Assembly (NCBI GenBank): GCA_031271265.1
Contig: JAISWB010000082.1
Location: 1 to 52,992, forward strand
Direction: 5' to 3'
DNA length: 52,992 nt
From: Desulfovibrio sp.
Lineage (GTDB): Bacteria > Desulfobacterota > Desulfovibrionia > Desulfovibrionales > Desulfovibrionaceae
Shown: positions 25,386 through 33,687 of the stretch, piece by piece
How the letters are laid out: the number at the start of each line of letters is the position of its first letter
How positions within the stretch are numbered: position 1 is the first letter of the stretch
Program-made: the position numbers and the translations under genes
Notes under the pieces: model-generated
What the model was told of the DNA's origin: nothing
The model's input: only the letters and a program-made list of their open reading frames with translations
Databases searched by the model: none

Positions 25386-26165
25386 CTATTTGAAATTCGG
25401 CTTTCTTTTATTCAGAAAAGCGTCGACGCCTTCGCGGGAGTCGTCCGAAACCATCCGTATGCCCTGGGCCATGGCTTCCATTTCCACAAGTTCATCCAGT
25501 CCCATATCCATGCTCATATTCAGCAGGGTTTTGGCCGCCTTCACGGCCTCCCGCGGTTGCCCGGCCAGGAAGGCGCTCATCTTCCGGACTTCTTCCTCAA
25601 GCTTGTCGTGCTCGACTACCGTGTTGACGATCCCCAGACGATACGCTTCCGCGGCGTCGATATTTTTGCCGGTAAAGGCCAGTTCTTTTGCTTTCTGCAG
25701 TCCGACGGCCCTCGGAAGGAAATACAGCGCCGCCAAGTCGGGGATAAGGGCGATGTTGACGAAGGCAAGCCCGAACACCGCCTTGTCGGAAGACACGACA
25801 ATGTCGCTGAGCAGGGCCAGGGAGAACCCGGCGCCGACGGCAAACCCGTTGACCGCAGCAATCACCGGCTTGGGCGTTTCGGTAAAGGCACTTATCAGGG
25901 TTTGCGCCTTTCTGATGAAAGCTATGCTCCCCTCCAGATCCAGGGAAGTGAAGTAGGCGACATCGCCGCCGGCGCAGAAGGCCCTGCCCGTGCCGGTCAC
26001 CACAACGACCCTTACCGCGTCGTCCCTTGCCGCCCTGTCCATGGCCGCCGTCAACTCTTCCGCCAGCGTGACGTCGAGGGCGTTCAGTTTGCCGGGGACG
26101 TTCAGGACGATTGTGGCCACGCGGTTGTCGACGCCGTACAGGATACTTTTGTACTCCGTTGTCAT
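25386..26165 (-). CDS. Enoyl-CoA hydratase/isomerase family protein (crotonase)
   Basis: 259 residues from MTTEYKSILYGV; AAGGAGGCGAAA sits ideally before this ATG, while the longer frame runs through a palindrome. Oxyanion-hole motifs are GRAFCAGGDVAYF and NGFAVGAGFSLALLSDIV. In the catalytic region the hydratase glutamate position reads FVNIALIPDLAALYFLPR with Asp143, the arrangement of PaaG-like isomerases rather than true hydratases. It therefore probably shifts or isomerises a CoA thioester double bond. It lies behind the FMN glutamate-synthase-like gene on the same strand, separated by 220 bp containing a strong hairpin. Confidence 0.88.
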   Translation of the reverse strand: MTTEYKSILYGVDNRVATIVLNVPGKLNALDVTLAEELTAAMDRAARDDAVRVVVVTGTGRAFCAGGDVAYFTSLDLEGSIAFIRKAQTLISAFTETPKPVIAAVNGFAVGAGFSLALLSDIVVSSDKAVFGLAFVNIALIPDLAALYFLPRAVGLQKAKELAFTGKNIDAAEAYRLGIVNTVVEHDKLEEEVRKMSAFLAGQPREAVKAAKTLLNMSMDMGLDELVEMEAMAQGIRMVSDDSREGVDAFLNKRKPNFK

Positions 26166-26219
26166 TTTCGCCTCCTTGGAGCGGTTTACCTTTGAAAATG
26201 CACAGCCCCGATGAGGGGA

Positions 26220-26283
26220 GTCGGCCTGAACAGGCGTAAGGCCGACTGGGGAAAGCATCAGCCTTACACCGGTTCAGGCCGAC
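26220..26283 (-). repeat. 23-bp inverted repeat (strong hairpin) between two minus-strand genes
   Basis: GTCGGCCTGAACAGGCGTAA.. at 26220-26242 and its complement at 26261-26283 match at 21 of 23 positions, with an 18-base loop. No T-run follows on the minus strand. It could reduce read-through from the upstream gene, protect the mRNA end, or be a regulator site. Confidence 0.85.
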
Positions 26284-26385
26284 CCCGGCGTGGTCCGGAG
26301 TGGTGGACACAAGCTCTGTGCGCCGCCCCGGCCGCCGGGGGCATACAAAATTAACCCTGAAGTGCTCGGATACGCTTTGCCGCGC

Positions 26386-28017
26386 TCAACCGTTCAGAAT
26401 GCGTTTGGCGGCGGCGTCCTGCTGCTCGGTTATGAAGGCTATGCCGGTTTCCTTTTCAGTTTCGCGGTTGCAGGCGGCGATATCGTCGCGGCTGACGGCG
26501 TCCGGCATGAACTTGCGCGCTCCGGCCATGAACTGCTGCAAACCGGCGCCGAGCTTGTCGAGCAGCGTCCACATGGCCACGGCGCCGTAAGGCACCTCGG
26601 CCATGACCGCCTTGCCGAGCCTGTCCTGCATGGCGTAGTACCCGGCAAAAATACTTTCCGCCGTTGTGCCTATGTCGGATACGCTCTTGGGCAGGCGATC
26701 CCAGTTGCCGAAGACTTTGCTTCTGGATTCGGGCTTGAGAACGCCCTCGATGTTGGCGCCGAGGAAGCCGGGGATCATCACGGCGCGGCCCATGCAGACC
26801 AGCCTGGCATACGGCGCGCCGAGGGCAAGGGCCTTGAAGACGGTGCTGGACTTGGCGATGCCGCCCGCAAAGGCCATGTCCGCAGGCTTGATGCCGCGTT
26901 CGGCGAGGATGCGGGCATACTCGTAAGCCTTGGCATGCAGAAGGATGGAAGGAACGCCCCAGTGCTCCATCATGTCCCAGGGGCTCATGCCCGTGCCGCC
27001 TCCCGCGCCGTCGACGCTCAGCAGGTCCAGTTCGGTGTCGGCCGCCAGGCGGACGGCCATGGCCAGGGCTTCCATGCCGTAGGCGCCCGTTTTCAGGGTT
27101 ATGCGCTTGAAACCGATGCTGCGCAGGTACGCGACGCTCTGCAGGAATTCCTGCCGTACTTCCTCGTAGTTCTGCCGGTTGGTGTAGCCCAGCCGGCTGT
27201 GGCGCGCGAAATTGAGCGTGCGGCCCTCGGCGCATGCTTCACGAACGCCCGGTGATTCGGGGTCCGGGTCCACAAGGTAGCCTCGTCCCTTGAGAAATTC
27301 GGCGTAGTTATGCTCGCGGACGCTTATTTCCCCGCCTATGTCCTTGGCGCCTTGGCCCCACTTGAGTTCAAGCACGACCTCGTCGCCGAAGTTTTCAACA
27401 ACATAGGCGGCTACGCCGTTGCGCGTATCCTCGATGTTCATCTGCACCACGATGGCGCCGTACCCGTCGTAATAGCGCCGATAAGAGGCCAGACGGCGGT
27501 CGAGTTCAGGTGCCTTGACGATTTTTCCGTTCCTGATTTCCGCGGCGCGGTCTATGCCCACCACGTTTTCCCCGATCACCATGGGGATGCCGCACAAGGC
27601 GCTGCCCGCCGCAAAGGAATCCCAGTATTTCGCGGCGATGGCCGTGGAACCGAGCGCGCCGGTGATGAACGGATAGCGGCATTTGACCGGCGCGCGCCGG
27701 CCGAAGCTCGTTTCCAGGCTCACGTCCGTGAACAGGACATCACCGGTCGCGGCGCTGCCCGGAGCCGATTTCGCCCCGTAATTGTACCCGTTGATGCGCA
27801 GGGCGTCGTAACTTACCCCGACGGGACAGGCATTACCGCTGCCGGCTGTTATGTTGCCGAAATCCCTGGGATACAGGAGATCGCGCCCCTTCATGCAGGA
27901 CAGCCAGGTTTCGCACCTGCCCGTACAGTCCGCACGGCAGAGGGTACACAGCCCGGACTCCGCCGGATTGCCTCTGTTGACGGTTGACAACACATCATTC
28001 GACTTCGGTCGTTCCAT
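26386..28017 (-). CDS. FMN-binding glutamate-synthase-like protein
   Basis: 543 residues from MERPKSNDVL, chosen because AAGGAGGAAGGC lies directly upstream. It opens with a cysteine cluster C-x2-C-x3-C-x3-C-x5-C (LCTLCRADCTGRCETWLSC), which may bind an iron-sulfur cluster. The TIM-barrel FMN domain of the glutamate-synthase family follows: LELKWGQGAKDIGGEIS, KRITLKTGAYGMEAL, LLSVDGAGGGTGMSPWDMM, FAGGIAKSSTVFKALALGA, CMGRAVMIPGFLGANIEG. The glutaminase domain of real GltB is absent, so ammonia or another donor, or another reaction, is implied. The true substrate is unknown. Confidence 0.88.
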   Translation of the reverse strand: MERPKSNDVLSTVNRGNPAESGLCTLCRADCTGRCETWLSCMKGRDLLYPRDFGNITAGSGNACPVGVSYDALRINGYNYGAKSAPGSAATGDVLFTDVSLETSFGRRAPVKCRYPFITGALGSTAIAAKYWDSFAAGSALCGIPMVIGENVVGIDRAAEIRNGKIVKAPELDRRLASYRRYYDGYGAIVVQMNIEDTRNGVAAYVVENFGDEVVLELKWGQGAKDIGGEISVREHNYAEFLKGRGYLVDPDPESPGVREACAEGRTLNFARHSRLGYTNRQNYEEVRQEFLQSVAYLRSIGFKRITLKTGAYGMEALAMAVRLAADTELDLLSVDGAGGGTGMSPWDMMEHWGVPSILLHAKAYEYARILAERGIKPADMAFAGGIAKSSTVFKALALGAPYARLVCMGRAVMIPGFLGANIEGVLKPESRSKVFGNWDRLPKSVSDIGTTAESIFAGYYAMQDRLGKAVMAEVPYGAVAMWTLLDKLGAGLQQFMAGARKFMPDAVSRDDIAACNRETEKETGIAFITEQQDAAAKRILNG

Positions 28018-28211
28018 GCCTTCCTCCTTGGAAGAAAAGGGTACAGTTGATGACGGGGCACGCCGCAGGGACATCCGCGGGCTTTGCCGGGAGCGGCAAG
28101 GGCATCGCGGGGACGCGGACCTCCCGCTTGTTTGTCCGAAAAGGCGCGCTGCAAAGAATCAGGTATGCCGTCCGCTCGCCTGCGGAGGCTGCATGCCGGA
28201 AGCTATACCCT

Positions 28212-28446
28212 GAAACGGAGGAAAAAGGAACAGTCGGAGGGGCAAATGCAGGAAAATCGCCCCTCGACATTTCAATAGATATTTTGATATGTTATAGAGT
28301 TATAGCGACCTCGTAAAAGACGTGCCGGCGAAACGGAGGAAAAAGGAACAGTCTGCGGGAGTAAATGCGGGAAAATAGCTTTCCGCTATTTAAATAGATA
28401 TTTCAATATATTATAGAGTTAAGGCGAACCCGAAAAAAAGTGTCAG
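28212..28446. repeat. Two tandem copies of a 118-bp intergenic repeat
   Basis: Copy 1 starts at 28212 and copy 2 at 28330, each beginning GAAACGGAGGAAAAAGGAAC and ending near TTATAGAGTTA. Each contains a short inverted repeat at the same place but with different bases (GAGGGGC/GCCCCTC in copy 1; GCGG.AAA/TTT.CCGC in copy 2), and an AT-rich stretch. Read on the minus strand the AT-rich part holds TATAAT-like boxes, so it may provide two promoters for the FMN glutamate-synthase-like gene. A related fragment (GGAAGAAAAGGGTACAGTTG) occurs near 28030. Confidence 0.85.
28418..28423 (-). promoter_or_regulatory. -10-like TATAAT in repeat copy 2
   Basis: Minus-strand TATAAT in the context CTCTATAATATATT, upstream of the FMN glutamate-synthase-like gene (about 400 bp leader). 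The equivalent place in copy 1 reads TATAAC. No clear -35 was found. Confidence 0.35.
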
Positions 28447-29180
28447 CGCGCGGGCTTCTGTCCGCCGGGCGGTGTGCCTGCCTTTGAACCACCTGCCTTT
28501 GAGCCGCTTGGCGGTGCGGCGGCCTTCGAACCGCCGGTCTTGCCCGCCGGAGCCGTGGAGGGAGTTGCTGAAGGGGCTGCAGGGGTCGCGGAGGAGGCTG
28601 CAGGGGCTGTGGAAGATGCCTCCGGAGCCGTTGAAGGAACCGCCGGGGCCGGAGAAGGAGCAACCGGGGCTGTGGATGGGGCTGCAGGGGGCGCAGGGGA
28701 GCCGGCCGGGGCTGCGGAAGTCGCTGCCGGGGTTGTCGGAGAATCAGCCGGAGTCGTAGACGAACCGGCCGGGGCGGCAGAGGGAGCGGACGGAGCCGTT
28801 GGAGCATCGACCGGGGCCGCCGCAGGATCAGCCGGGGATGCGGGGGAGCCGGCCGGAGCCGCGGAGGGTCCGGTCCGGACGGGGGGGATTTCCGGCTTCG
28901 GCGGCGCAGAGGGATCGTCGACTTCAATATTGATGATGGTTGATTCCTTGTTCATCTTGGCCGACGACAGGATGTTGTAGCCCAGGGAAGTGCCGAGAAA
29001 GGTCAGTGCGGCGACGGTCGTCAGCTTTACCAGGATGCCGCCCGCGCCCGTGCTGCCGAACAGGGAAGTGGAGCCGCCGCCGAAAATCACCCCCATGCCT
29101 TCTTTGCCCGATTGCAGCAGAACCAGTAAAACCAGCACAATGCAGGCGATGATGTGCAGGGTCAGAACGGTGTTTTCCAA
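28443..29180 (-). CDS. secG: Preprotein translocase subunit SecG with long Pro/Ala tail
   Basis: 245 residues against about 75-110 normally. The TTG start with GGGAGG at good distance gives LENTVLTLHIIACIVLVLLV, the first helix. LLQSGKEGMGVIFGGGSTSLFG is the conserved loop and GILVKLTTVAALTFLGTSLG the second helix. SecG is the accessory membrane subunit of SecYEG. After about residue 110 the protein is a 135-residue Pro/Ala/Ser/Thr/Gly-rich tail ending in GSKAGGSKAG repeats. It lies 135 bp downstream of tpiA on the same strand, as in many bacteria. Confidence 0.93.
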   Translation of the reverse strand: MENTVLTLHIIACIVLVLLVLLQSGKEGMGVIFGGGSTSLFGSTGAGGILVKLTTVAALTFLGTSLGYNILSSAKMNKESTIINIEVDDPSAPPKPEIPPVRTGPSAAPAGSPASPADPAAAPVDAPTAPSAPSAAPAGSSTTPADSPTTPAATSAAPAGSPAPPAAPSTAPVAPSPAPAVPSTAPEASSTAPAASSATPAAPSATPSTAPAGKTGGSKAAAPPSGSKAGGSKAGTPPGGQKPAR

Positions 29181-29315
29181 GAGACTGCCTCCCGTGCTTC
29201 CATGAGGTATTGCCTGTGATTTTGCGACGCGCCGGCCGCGTTGTCCGGCGGAGAAGCCCGCGCGCCCTGTCCGGGCGCTCAAACCGGCGCCGTACGGCGG
29301 ATAAGCCGTGCGGGG

Positions 29316-30080
29316 TCAGTCGCTCACGCCGGCCAGGGCGATGCGCGCAAAAGTTTCGGCCTGTAAAGATGCACCGCCTACCAAGACTCCGTCGACATTG
29401 TCAAGGTTTATAATTTGTTCGGCGTTGTCGGGTTTTACGCTGCCGCCGTAAAGAATGCGCATTGCGTTTCCTCGGGCGGTGAAGCGTTTTCTCAGAAAGG
29501 CGCGGACCAGGGCGTGGGCTTCGAGGATTTCCGCCGTCCCGGCCACGCGGCCCGTACCGATGGCCCATACGGGTTCGTAGGCGATGCACAGTCTTTCCGA
29601 CGTGACGTCGTCCGGTACTTCGGAGAGTCCTTCCGCGAGTTGGCGCTCCAGTACAGGACGCAGCATGCCGCCGTCGCGTTCCTTGAGGGTTTCCCCTATA
29701 CAGAGCGTTGCGTTCAGGCCGGCGTTCAGGGCAAAGGCGCATTTTTTGCCGACAAACGCATCGCTTTCGCCCAGCAGGGCGCGGCGTTCGGAGTGTCCGA
29801 CGAGTACGTGGGAACAGGCGCAGTCCAGAAGCATGCCCGGAGAAATTTCTCCGGTAAAGGCGCCTTCGGCGGCCGGGTAGCAGTTCTGCCCGCCCAGACG
29901 CAGACGCGCGCCCGGTCCGAGCGCCCCGGCGCAGGCGGCCAGCGCCGTGAACGGGGCAAAGAGCACCGCCTCCCTGTCGGCAGGCAGCCCGGCGAGCCTG
30001 TTTTCAATCCCGCGCGCGCAGTCCGCGGCTTCCTCGCGCGTCTTGAACATCTTCCAGTTGGCCGCCATGAGCATCTTCAT
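29316..30080 (-). CDS. tpiA: Triosephosphate isomerase
   Basis: 254 residues, complete. MLMAANWKMFKTREEA has the catalytic Lys, HVLVGHSERR the catalytic His, IAYEPVWAIGTGR the catalytic Glu, and LYGGSVKPDNA the phosphate-binding loop. It interconverts dihydroxyacetone phosphate and glyceraldehyde 3-phosphate in glycolysis and gluconeogenesis. Start is ATG at 30080, with another in-frame ATG two codons later. secG follows on the same strand. Confidence 0.97.
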   Translation of the reverse strand: MKMLMAANWKMFKTREEAADCARGIENRLAGLPADREAVLFAPFTALAACAGALGPGARLRLGGQNCYPAAEGAFTGEISPGMLLDCACSHVLVGHSERRALLGESDAFVGKKCAFALNAGLNATLCIGETLKERDGGMLRPVLERQLAEGLSEVPDDVTSERLCIAYEPVWAIGTGRVAGTAEILEAHALVRAFLRKRFTARGNAMRILYGGSVKPDNAEQIINLDNVDGVLVGGASLQAETFARIALAGVSD

Positions 30081-30089
30081 GCTTGTTAG

Positions 30090-30180
30090 GATCCGCGTCC
30101 GGCTCCGTCCGCCGGGTGAGTTTGCCCCGGCGGATGGGAGCCGGATGGATTTTCCCCTCCCTTCATGGAGGAAGTATAAT
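30090..30180 (+). repeat. Dispersed palindromic repeat (family A), copy 2
   Basis: Arms GTCCGGCTCCGTCCGCCGGG and CCCCGGCGGATGGGAGCCGG pair around an 8-base loop, followed by GGATTTTCCCCTCCCTTCATGG. It matches the copy at 5180-5290 read on the opposite strand. It lies just upstream of tpiA. Confidence 0.7.
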
Positions 30181-30313
30181 GGTATGCTCGGCTTTGCCGG
30201 GCGTCAAGCAGGAATCTCTCTGTAAATCAACCACGGATAGGCCCAAATCTGCGTAAAGATTGCTGTTCCGTAATAAACTCCGGTGAAGCAATATTCGCGA
30301 ATGGTTACGATAT

Positions 30314-30937
30314 CTATTTGTTATTATACATATAATGAGTATTTTTCTTATTTGCGCGGTGGATTACGGTTTCTTCACGGGCAGGGCAATGCTTTGAAAC
30401 CTGCTCCTTCGCGGCAGGGTAAGCGCATGCTTCGCAGCTTTGACCGATGCGGTTGCGTGCTGTATACAGGTGCAGAACGAGGGCGTCTTCGCCGGTGTCG
30501 GCGTAATATCCGCGTCTGCGCCCGCAGGGTTCAAAGCCTTGGGAGGCATACAGGGCCAGGGCCGGACGGTTTCCTTCCCTTACTTCCAGCAAGACGCGTC
30601 CGATGCCCGAGGTCTCAAGTTCCCGCAGGGCGCCTGCCAGCAGCGCCGCGCCGAAACCGCGGCGCCGGACGTTGCCGCGCACCGCCAGATTGTACACTTC
30701 CGCCTCATGCGCCGCGTGGTGCAGACCGGCAAGCACATAGGCGAGCAGCACGCGGCCGGGCGTAAAAAGGCCGAGGCCGAGAAAGCGCGCATCCCCGCCC
30801 TGCGGCGGGGCCTGCAGGATACGGCGGTACTGTTCCGGAGTGAAGGACGTGATAAAGCAGGCGGACTCCAAGGCGGATACGGCATCGGCATCCCGCGCTT
30901 CAAGCGCGGCTGTGCGGTGTTCGGCGGGTGCGGGCAT
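30314..30937 (-). CDS. rimI: Ribosomal-protein-alanine N-acetyltransferase RimI-like (GNAT)
   Basis: 207 residues from MPAPAEHRTA (a longer frame uses a TTG at 30973). GNAT acetyltransferase: substrate part SALESACFITSFTPEQYRRIL, acetyl-CoA loop VRGNVRRRGFGAALLAGAL, and C-terminal EVREGNRPALALYASQGFEPCGRRRGYY, the RimI pattern. RimI acetylates the N terminus of ribosomal protein bS18. The final 45 residues are AT-rich in DNA and not family-like, suggesting the original stop was lost and the frame runs on into intergenic sequence. Confidence 0.88.
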   Translation of the reverse strand: MPAPAEHRTAALEARDADAVSALESACFITSFTPEQYRRILQAPPQGGDARFLGLGLFTPGRVLLAYVLAGLHHAAHEAEVYNLAVRGNVRRRGFGAALLAGALRELETSGIGRVLLEVREGNRPALALYASQGFEPCGRRRGYYADTGEDALVLHLYTARNRIGQSCEACAYPAAKEQVSKHCPAREETVIHRANKKNTHYMYNNK

Positions 30938-30989
30938 AGGAAGTAGTGTAGTATCTTGCCGCTTTTTTTGCAAACGGGGTTTTATCGGA

Positions 30990-31090
30990 AATTCCTTTAC
31001 GGTTCGAGGCCTCTCCCTTCGGGGAACGAAGATGCCTGTCGGCCCCCGGCGGCAGTGGAGGAGGCGCCCGGCGGGCGGAGCCGGACGCGG
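30990..31090 (-). repeat. Dispersed palindromic repeat (family A), copy 3
   Basis: TTCCTTTACGGTTCGAGGCCTCTCCCTTC and a GC-rich CCGGCGG/CCGCCGG palindrome correspond to copy 1 (CTTTATGGTTTGAAGCCTCTCCCTTC) at 5187; quoted motifs are shortened. More diverged than copies 1 and 2. Confidence 0.5.
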
Positions 31091-31110
31091 ATTGCAACAT
31101 GGGGAGCGGC

Positions 31111-32100
31111 ATGGATAATGATCTGCGTATGCGGCGGGATGCAGAGGACGGAACGCTTCGCGAAACGAGCGGTGGAGCGGATGAGGGGGGAGGAGATCTC
31201 CGCGAAACGCGCGGGGGTGTGAATGACGCGGCGGCCGGCGGGGAAGCCGGCAAATCCCCGCAACGCAGAAAGCGGATGACCGGCGCGGAGTCTCAAGTTA
31301 GGCCGGGGGCGCGGCCCCGCGGCGATGCCGGGGGCGGGCGTTCGCGCATAGCGCAGACTGCGCGGCGGCTTCAGGCAGAGGCGGCGAACATTCTGGCCGG
31401 CGACCGGCCGCCGCGTATGTTGCCGGAGGCCTCCGCCGCAGCGTACGCTGTTCTTCCCCCAGCCGTCGAAACCGGCCTGGGAGAAGAAGAAATAAGCATG
31501 TTGGGGGAAGTGACGGATGCCGCGGGCCGGCTTTTGCTGTGCATGCCGCCCGATCAGGCGCTGCGCCGGGGGTTGCGCCTGCGCCTCTGTGCCGTGGCCT
31601 TGCGCACCGGCGACGGAAAAGTGATCCTGCACAAGGGAACAAGACCGGGCGCCGCGCCTGCAACCGCGAAGCCGCGTTCATCGCGAAACCGGCCGGGCCG
31701 CTCCGGGAAGGGAGCGGACCCTTCCCTGCCGTGGGATATCTACACGGGTCATGTGCCGGCAGGCGAAGCATGGGACAGCACCGCCTTGCGCCTTCTGGAA
31801 ACCCGGGCCGGAGCGGCCGGGAGCCGGCTTGTCCGCCTTGCGGAGATCGACGGCGAGGCGGCGGGTGGGGCGCATATACGGTATTACAGCGCAACGCTTG
31901 TGTCCGGATTGTACCCGAAGCATGCTCCTGAGGACACACTGGAGGCGGACCGCGACGAATTGGCAGGTCTGGCCGAAAACGTGCCCGAACTGCTGAGTCC
32001 CCTTTTGCTGCAGGCAGTGCTCATGGGGATTCTCTTCCCGACGAACGGCCGGGAACTTATCCGTAAATATGTGGAGCGTGAGTCAAAGACGAGGAAATAA
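31111..32100 (+). CDS. Nudix-fold-like protein with degenerate Nudix box
   Basis: About 329 residues; ATG at 31111 chosen because GGGAG lies five bases upstream (ATG at 31099 also possible). The first 90 residues are charged low complexity. The C-terminal half resembles the Nudix fold: GLRLRLCAVALRTGDGKVILHKG, then DIYTGHVPAGEAWDSTALRL. The Nudix box should read G-x5-E-x7-R-E-U-x-E-E-x-G, but here it is GHVPAGE..., then RLLETRAG, losing the metal-binding glutamates after the Arg. It may bind but not hydrolyse nucleotide substrates. Function unknown. Confidence 0.7.
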   Translation: MDNDLRMRRDAEDGTLRETSGGADEGGGDLRETRGGVNDAAAGGEAGKSPQRRKRMTGAESQVRPGARPRGDAGGGRSRIAQTARRLQAEAANILAGDRPPRMLPEASAAAYAVLPPAVETGLGEEEISMLGEVTDAAGRLLLCMPPDQALRRGLRLRLCAVALRTGDGKVILHKGTRPGAAPATAKPRSSRNRPGRSGKGADPSLPWDIYTGHVPAGEAWDSTALRLLETRAGAAGSRLVRLAEIDGEAAGGAHIRYYSATLVSGLYPKHAPEDTLEADRDELAGLAENVPELLSPLLLQAVLMGILFPTNGRELIRKYVERESKTRK

Positions 32101-32218
32101 ACGGCTCTTTACAAAATATGAGAGTGTTTACTCAAATATAGATAAAGCAGTTTGTCGAAGTGAGCAAAATAAGTCAGCAGTGATGACTGCCTGCCGAATT
32201 CACAGCTACAGATCAACC

Positions 32219-32452
32219 ATGAATGCTTTCTGCGAGACAACTTTACTTCGACAGCTTGTCATGTTGGCCCGAAAAACCGTTCAGATCATCAAAGTCAATA
32301 TCGTCATGTCCTTGCTCCTGAACATCGTCACGGTCGTGCTCGCGGCCGCGGGGTTCATGGGGCCGGTGTCGGGGGCATCGGCGCACAACGGCGGAGCCTT
32401 GCTCATCGTGCTGAACTCCGCAAGACTGCTCAACCTGCGTTACACACCCTGA
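32219..32452 (+). pseudogene. C-terminal remnant of a P1B-type heavy-metal ATPase
   Basis: LARKTVQIIKVNIVMSLLLN and ALLIVLNSARLLNLRY match the last two membrane helices of ZntA/CadA/CopA-type ATPases (usual form: SR.T..II.QNI..AL, then LH.GS.LLVVLN.LRLL). Everything upstream (metal-binding, phosphorylation DKTGT and nucleotide domains) is missing; the DNA before it (32101-32220) is AT-richer and unrelated. It is a truncated relic, likely of transfer or deletion, between the Nudix-like gene and the convergent ligase gene. Confidence 0.75.
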
Positions 32453-32457
32453 AGCAG

Positions 32458-33687
32458 TCACACGGAAACGGCATTGCCGTCGTTGATGTCCCAATCCGCC
32501 GCTTTTCCGGATGCCGTGCGGGGCAGCCGTTTGCCGAAACGGATGGACTTGGGCCGTGCCGCCGGCTCCAGCCGGTCGGCGATCATCCGCCGCAACTCGC
32601 GCATAAGGAGCGTGACCGCGACAAGGTCATGCTGCGGCACGACAAACGCCTTCAGGCGCGCTCCTTCCTCCGGGCGCATCAGGCGCACGGCGCAATCCGC
32701 CACCATGGGATGCCCGCGCAATATCTCGGCCACCTGCTCCGGAAACACGTTTATGCCCGCCACCTGCACGGCTTTGTCCTTGCGCCGCAGGGGCCGGAAG
32801 TTCCGCTCATCCCGCCAGTCCAGACGGTCCGGCAGGGGCTGCGGCCCGCCGTGTTTGCGCTGTATTCCCCACTCCTCCACGTCCTCCTGCCCCGGCAGGG
32901 CAACGCGCCGCCAGTGCGGCAGCAGGGCGTAGTCCCCCCGGCATTCCCGGCGTAAACCCACAGCGCCGAATTCAGTAGCCCCGTAAATCTCCGTCATGCC
33001 GGCGCACAACTGCCGCCCGCCGACCGGCCCCGCAGCGAGAAGACCTTCGATGACTTCGGGAGGACACGGCGCACCGGAACTCACCCCGTGGATTTCCGGC
33101 GGCAGGACCGGCGGCCGCGGCCCGGAACTCATGTCCAGAACGGATTTCCAGAACACGGGAAAGGCCAGAATCAGGTCGCCCGGCTGCAGAGCCTTGAAAA
33201 AGTCGTCCGAGGGCAGAGGATGCCTGTCCAGAACCTCGATGCCGAGGATGCGGGGCAACATGACGGCAAAGGCGAACCCGAAAATGTGATGCACGGGCAT
33301 GACCGACACGACACGCCCGGCCCCCGCGAAAAAAGGCTCCAGGCTTTGCGCTTCCTCCTCCAATTCCTGCGCGGTGAAGCTGTGAAACATGGGCGGCCCC
33401 GTACTGCCGGAAGTGCTGAAGGCCAAGTTCGTCAGTCCCAGTCCGGCAGGCCCCCGGAATATGTACCCGGCCCACTGCTCATAGGTCTCCAGCTTTGTAA
33501 GCGCGGATACTTCCTCGTTGTCCAGTCCGAAAAAGCGGGCAACCGCTCCGGCTGTGACGCGCCGGCGCTCGTCGGGCAGTTCCCGCGGCTGCAGGAGATC
33601 CCCGGACATGATCGACGCGCGCGCGAAAGGCAGGGCCAGGCTGCGCACGATGCGGCAGCAATCCGCATATTCCACAGGGAAAGTCAT
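32458..33687 (-). CDS. AMP-dependent acyl ligase (ApeH-like), last gene of aryl-polyene-like operon
   Basis: 409 residues, shorter than typical acyl-CoA synthetases because the N-terminal part is reduced. The ATP-binding motif is FSTSGSTGPPM, the A5 motif YGATEFGAV, the hinge region RRKDKAVQVAGINVFPEQV and the C-terminal motif LPRTASGKAADWD with its catalytic Lys. Such enzymes adenylate a carboxylic acid and load it on CoA or a carrier protein; in aryl-polyene clusters a similar short ligase primes the aromatic starter on the ACP. The start overlaps the preceding ketosynthase-like stop (ATGA). Confidence 0.85.
   Translation of the reverse strand: MTFPVEYADCCRIVRSLALPFARASIMSGDLLQPRELPDERRRVTAGAVARFFGLDNEEVSALTKLETYEQWAGYIFRGPAGLGLTNLAFSTSGSTGPPMFHSFTAQELEEEAQSLEPFFAGAGRVVSVMPVHHIFGFAFAVMLPRILGIEVLDRHPLPSDDFFKALQPGDLILAFPVFWKSVLDMSSGPRPPVLPPEIHGVSSGAPCPPEVIEGLLAAGPVGGRQLCAGMTEIYGATEFGAVGLRRECRGDYALLPHWRRVALPGQEDVEEWGIQRKHGGPQPLPDRLDWRDERNFRPLRRKDKAVQVAGINVFPEQVAEILRGHPMVADCAVRLMRPEEGARLKAFVVPQHDLVAVTLLMRELRRMIADRLEPAARPKSIRFGKRLPRTASGKAADWDINDGNAVSV

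Noticed and set aside
28310..28335. Possible sigma-54 promoter (CGGCACG N4 TTAC on the minus strand)
   Set aside because: The -12 element reads TTAC, not TTGC, and the equivalent place in the other repeat copy is not conserved.
30314..30450. Separate small gene in the AT-rich 3' end of rimI
   Set aside because: The frame is a continuation of rimI past its usual end and has no start or motif of its own.
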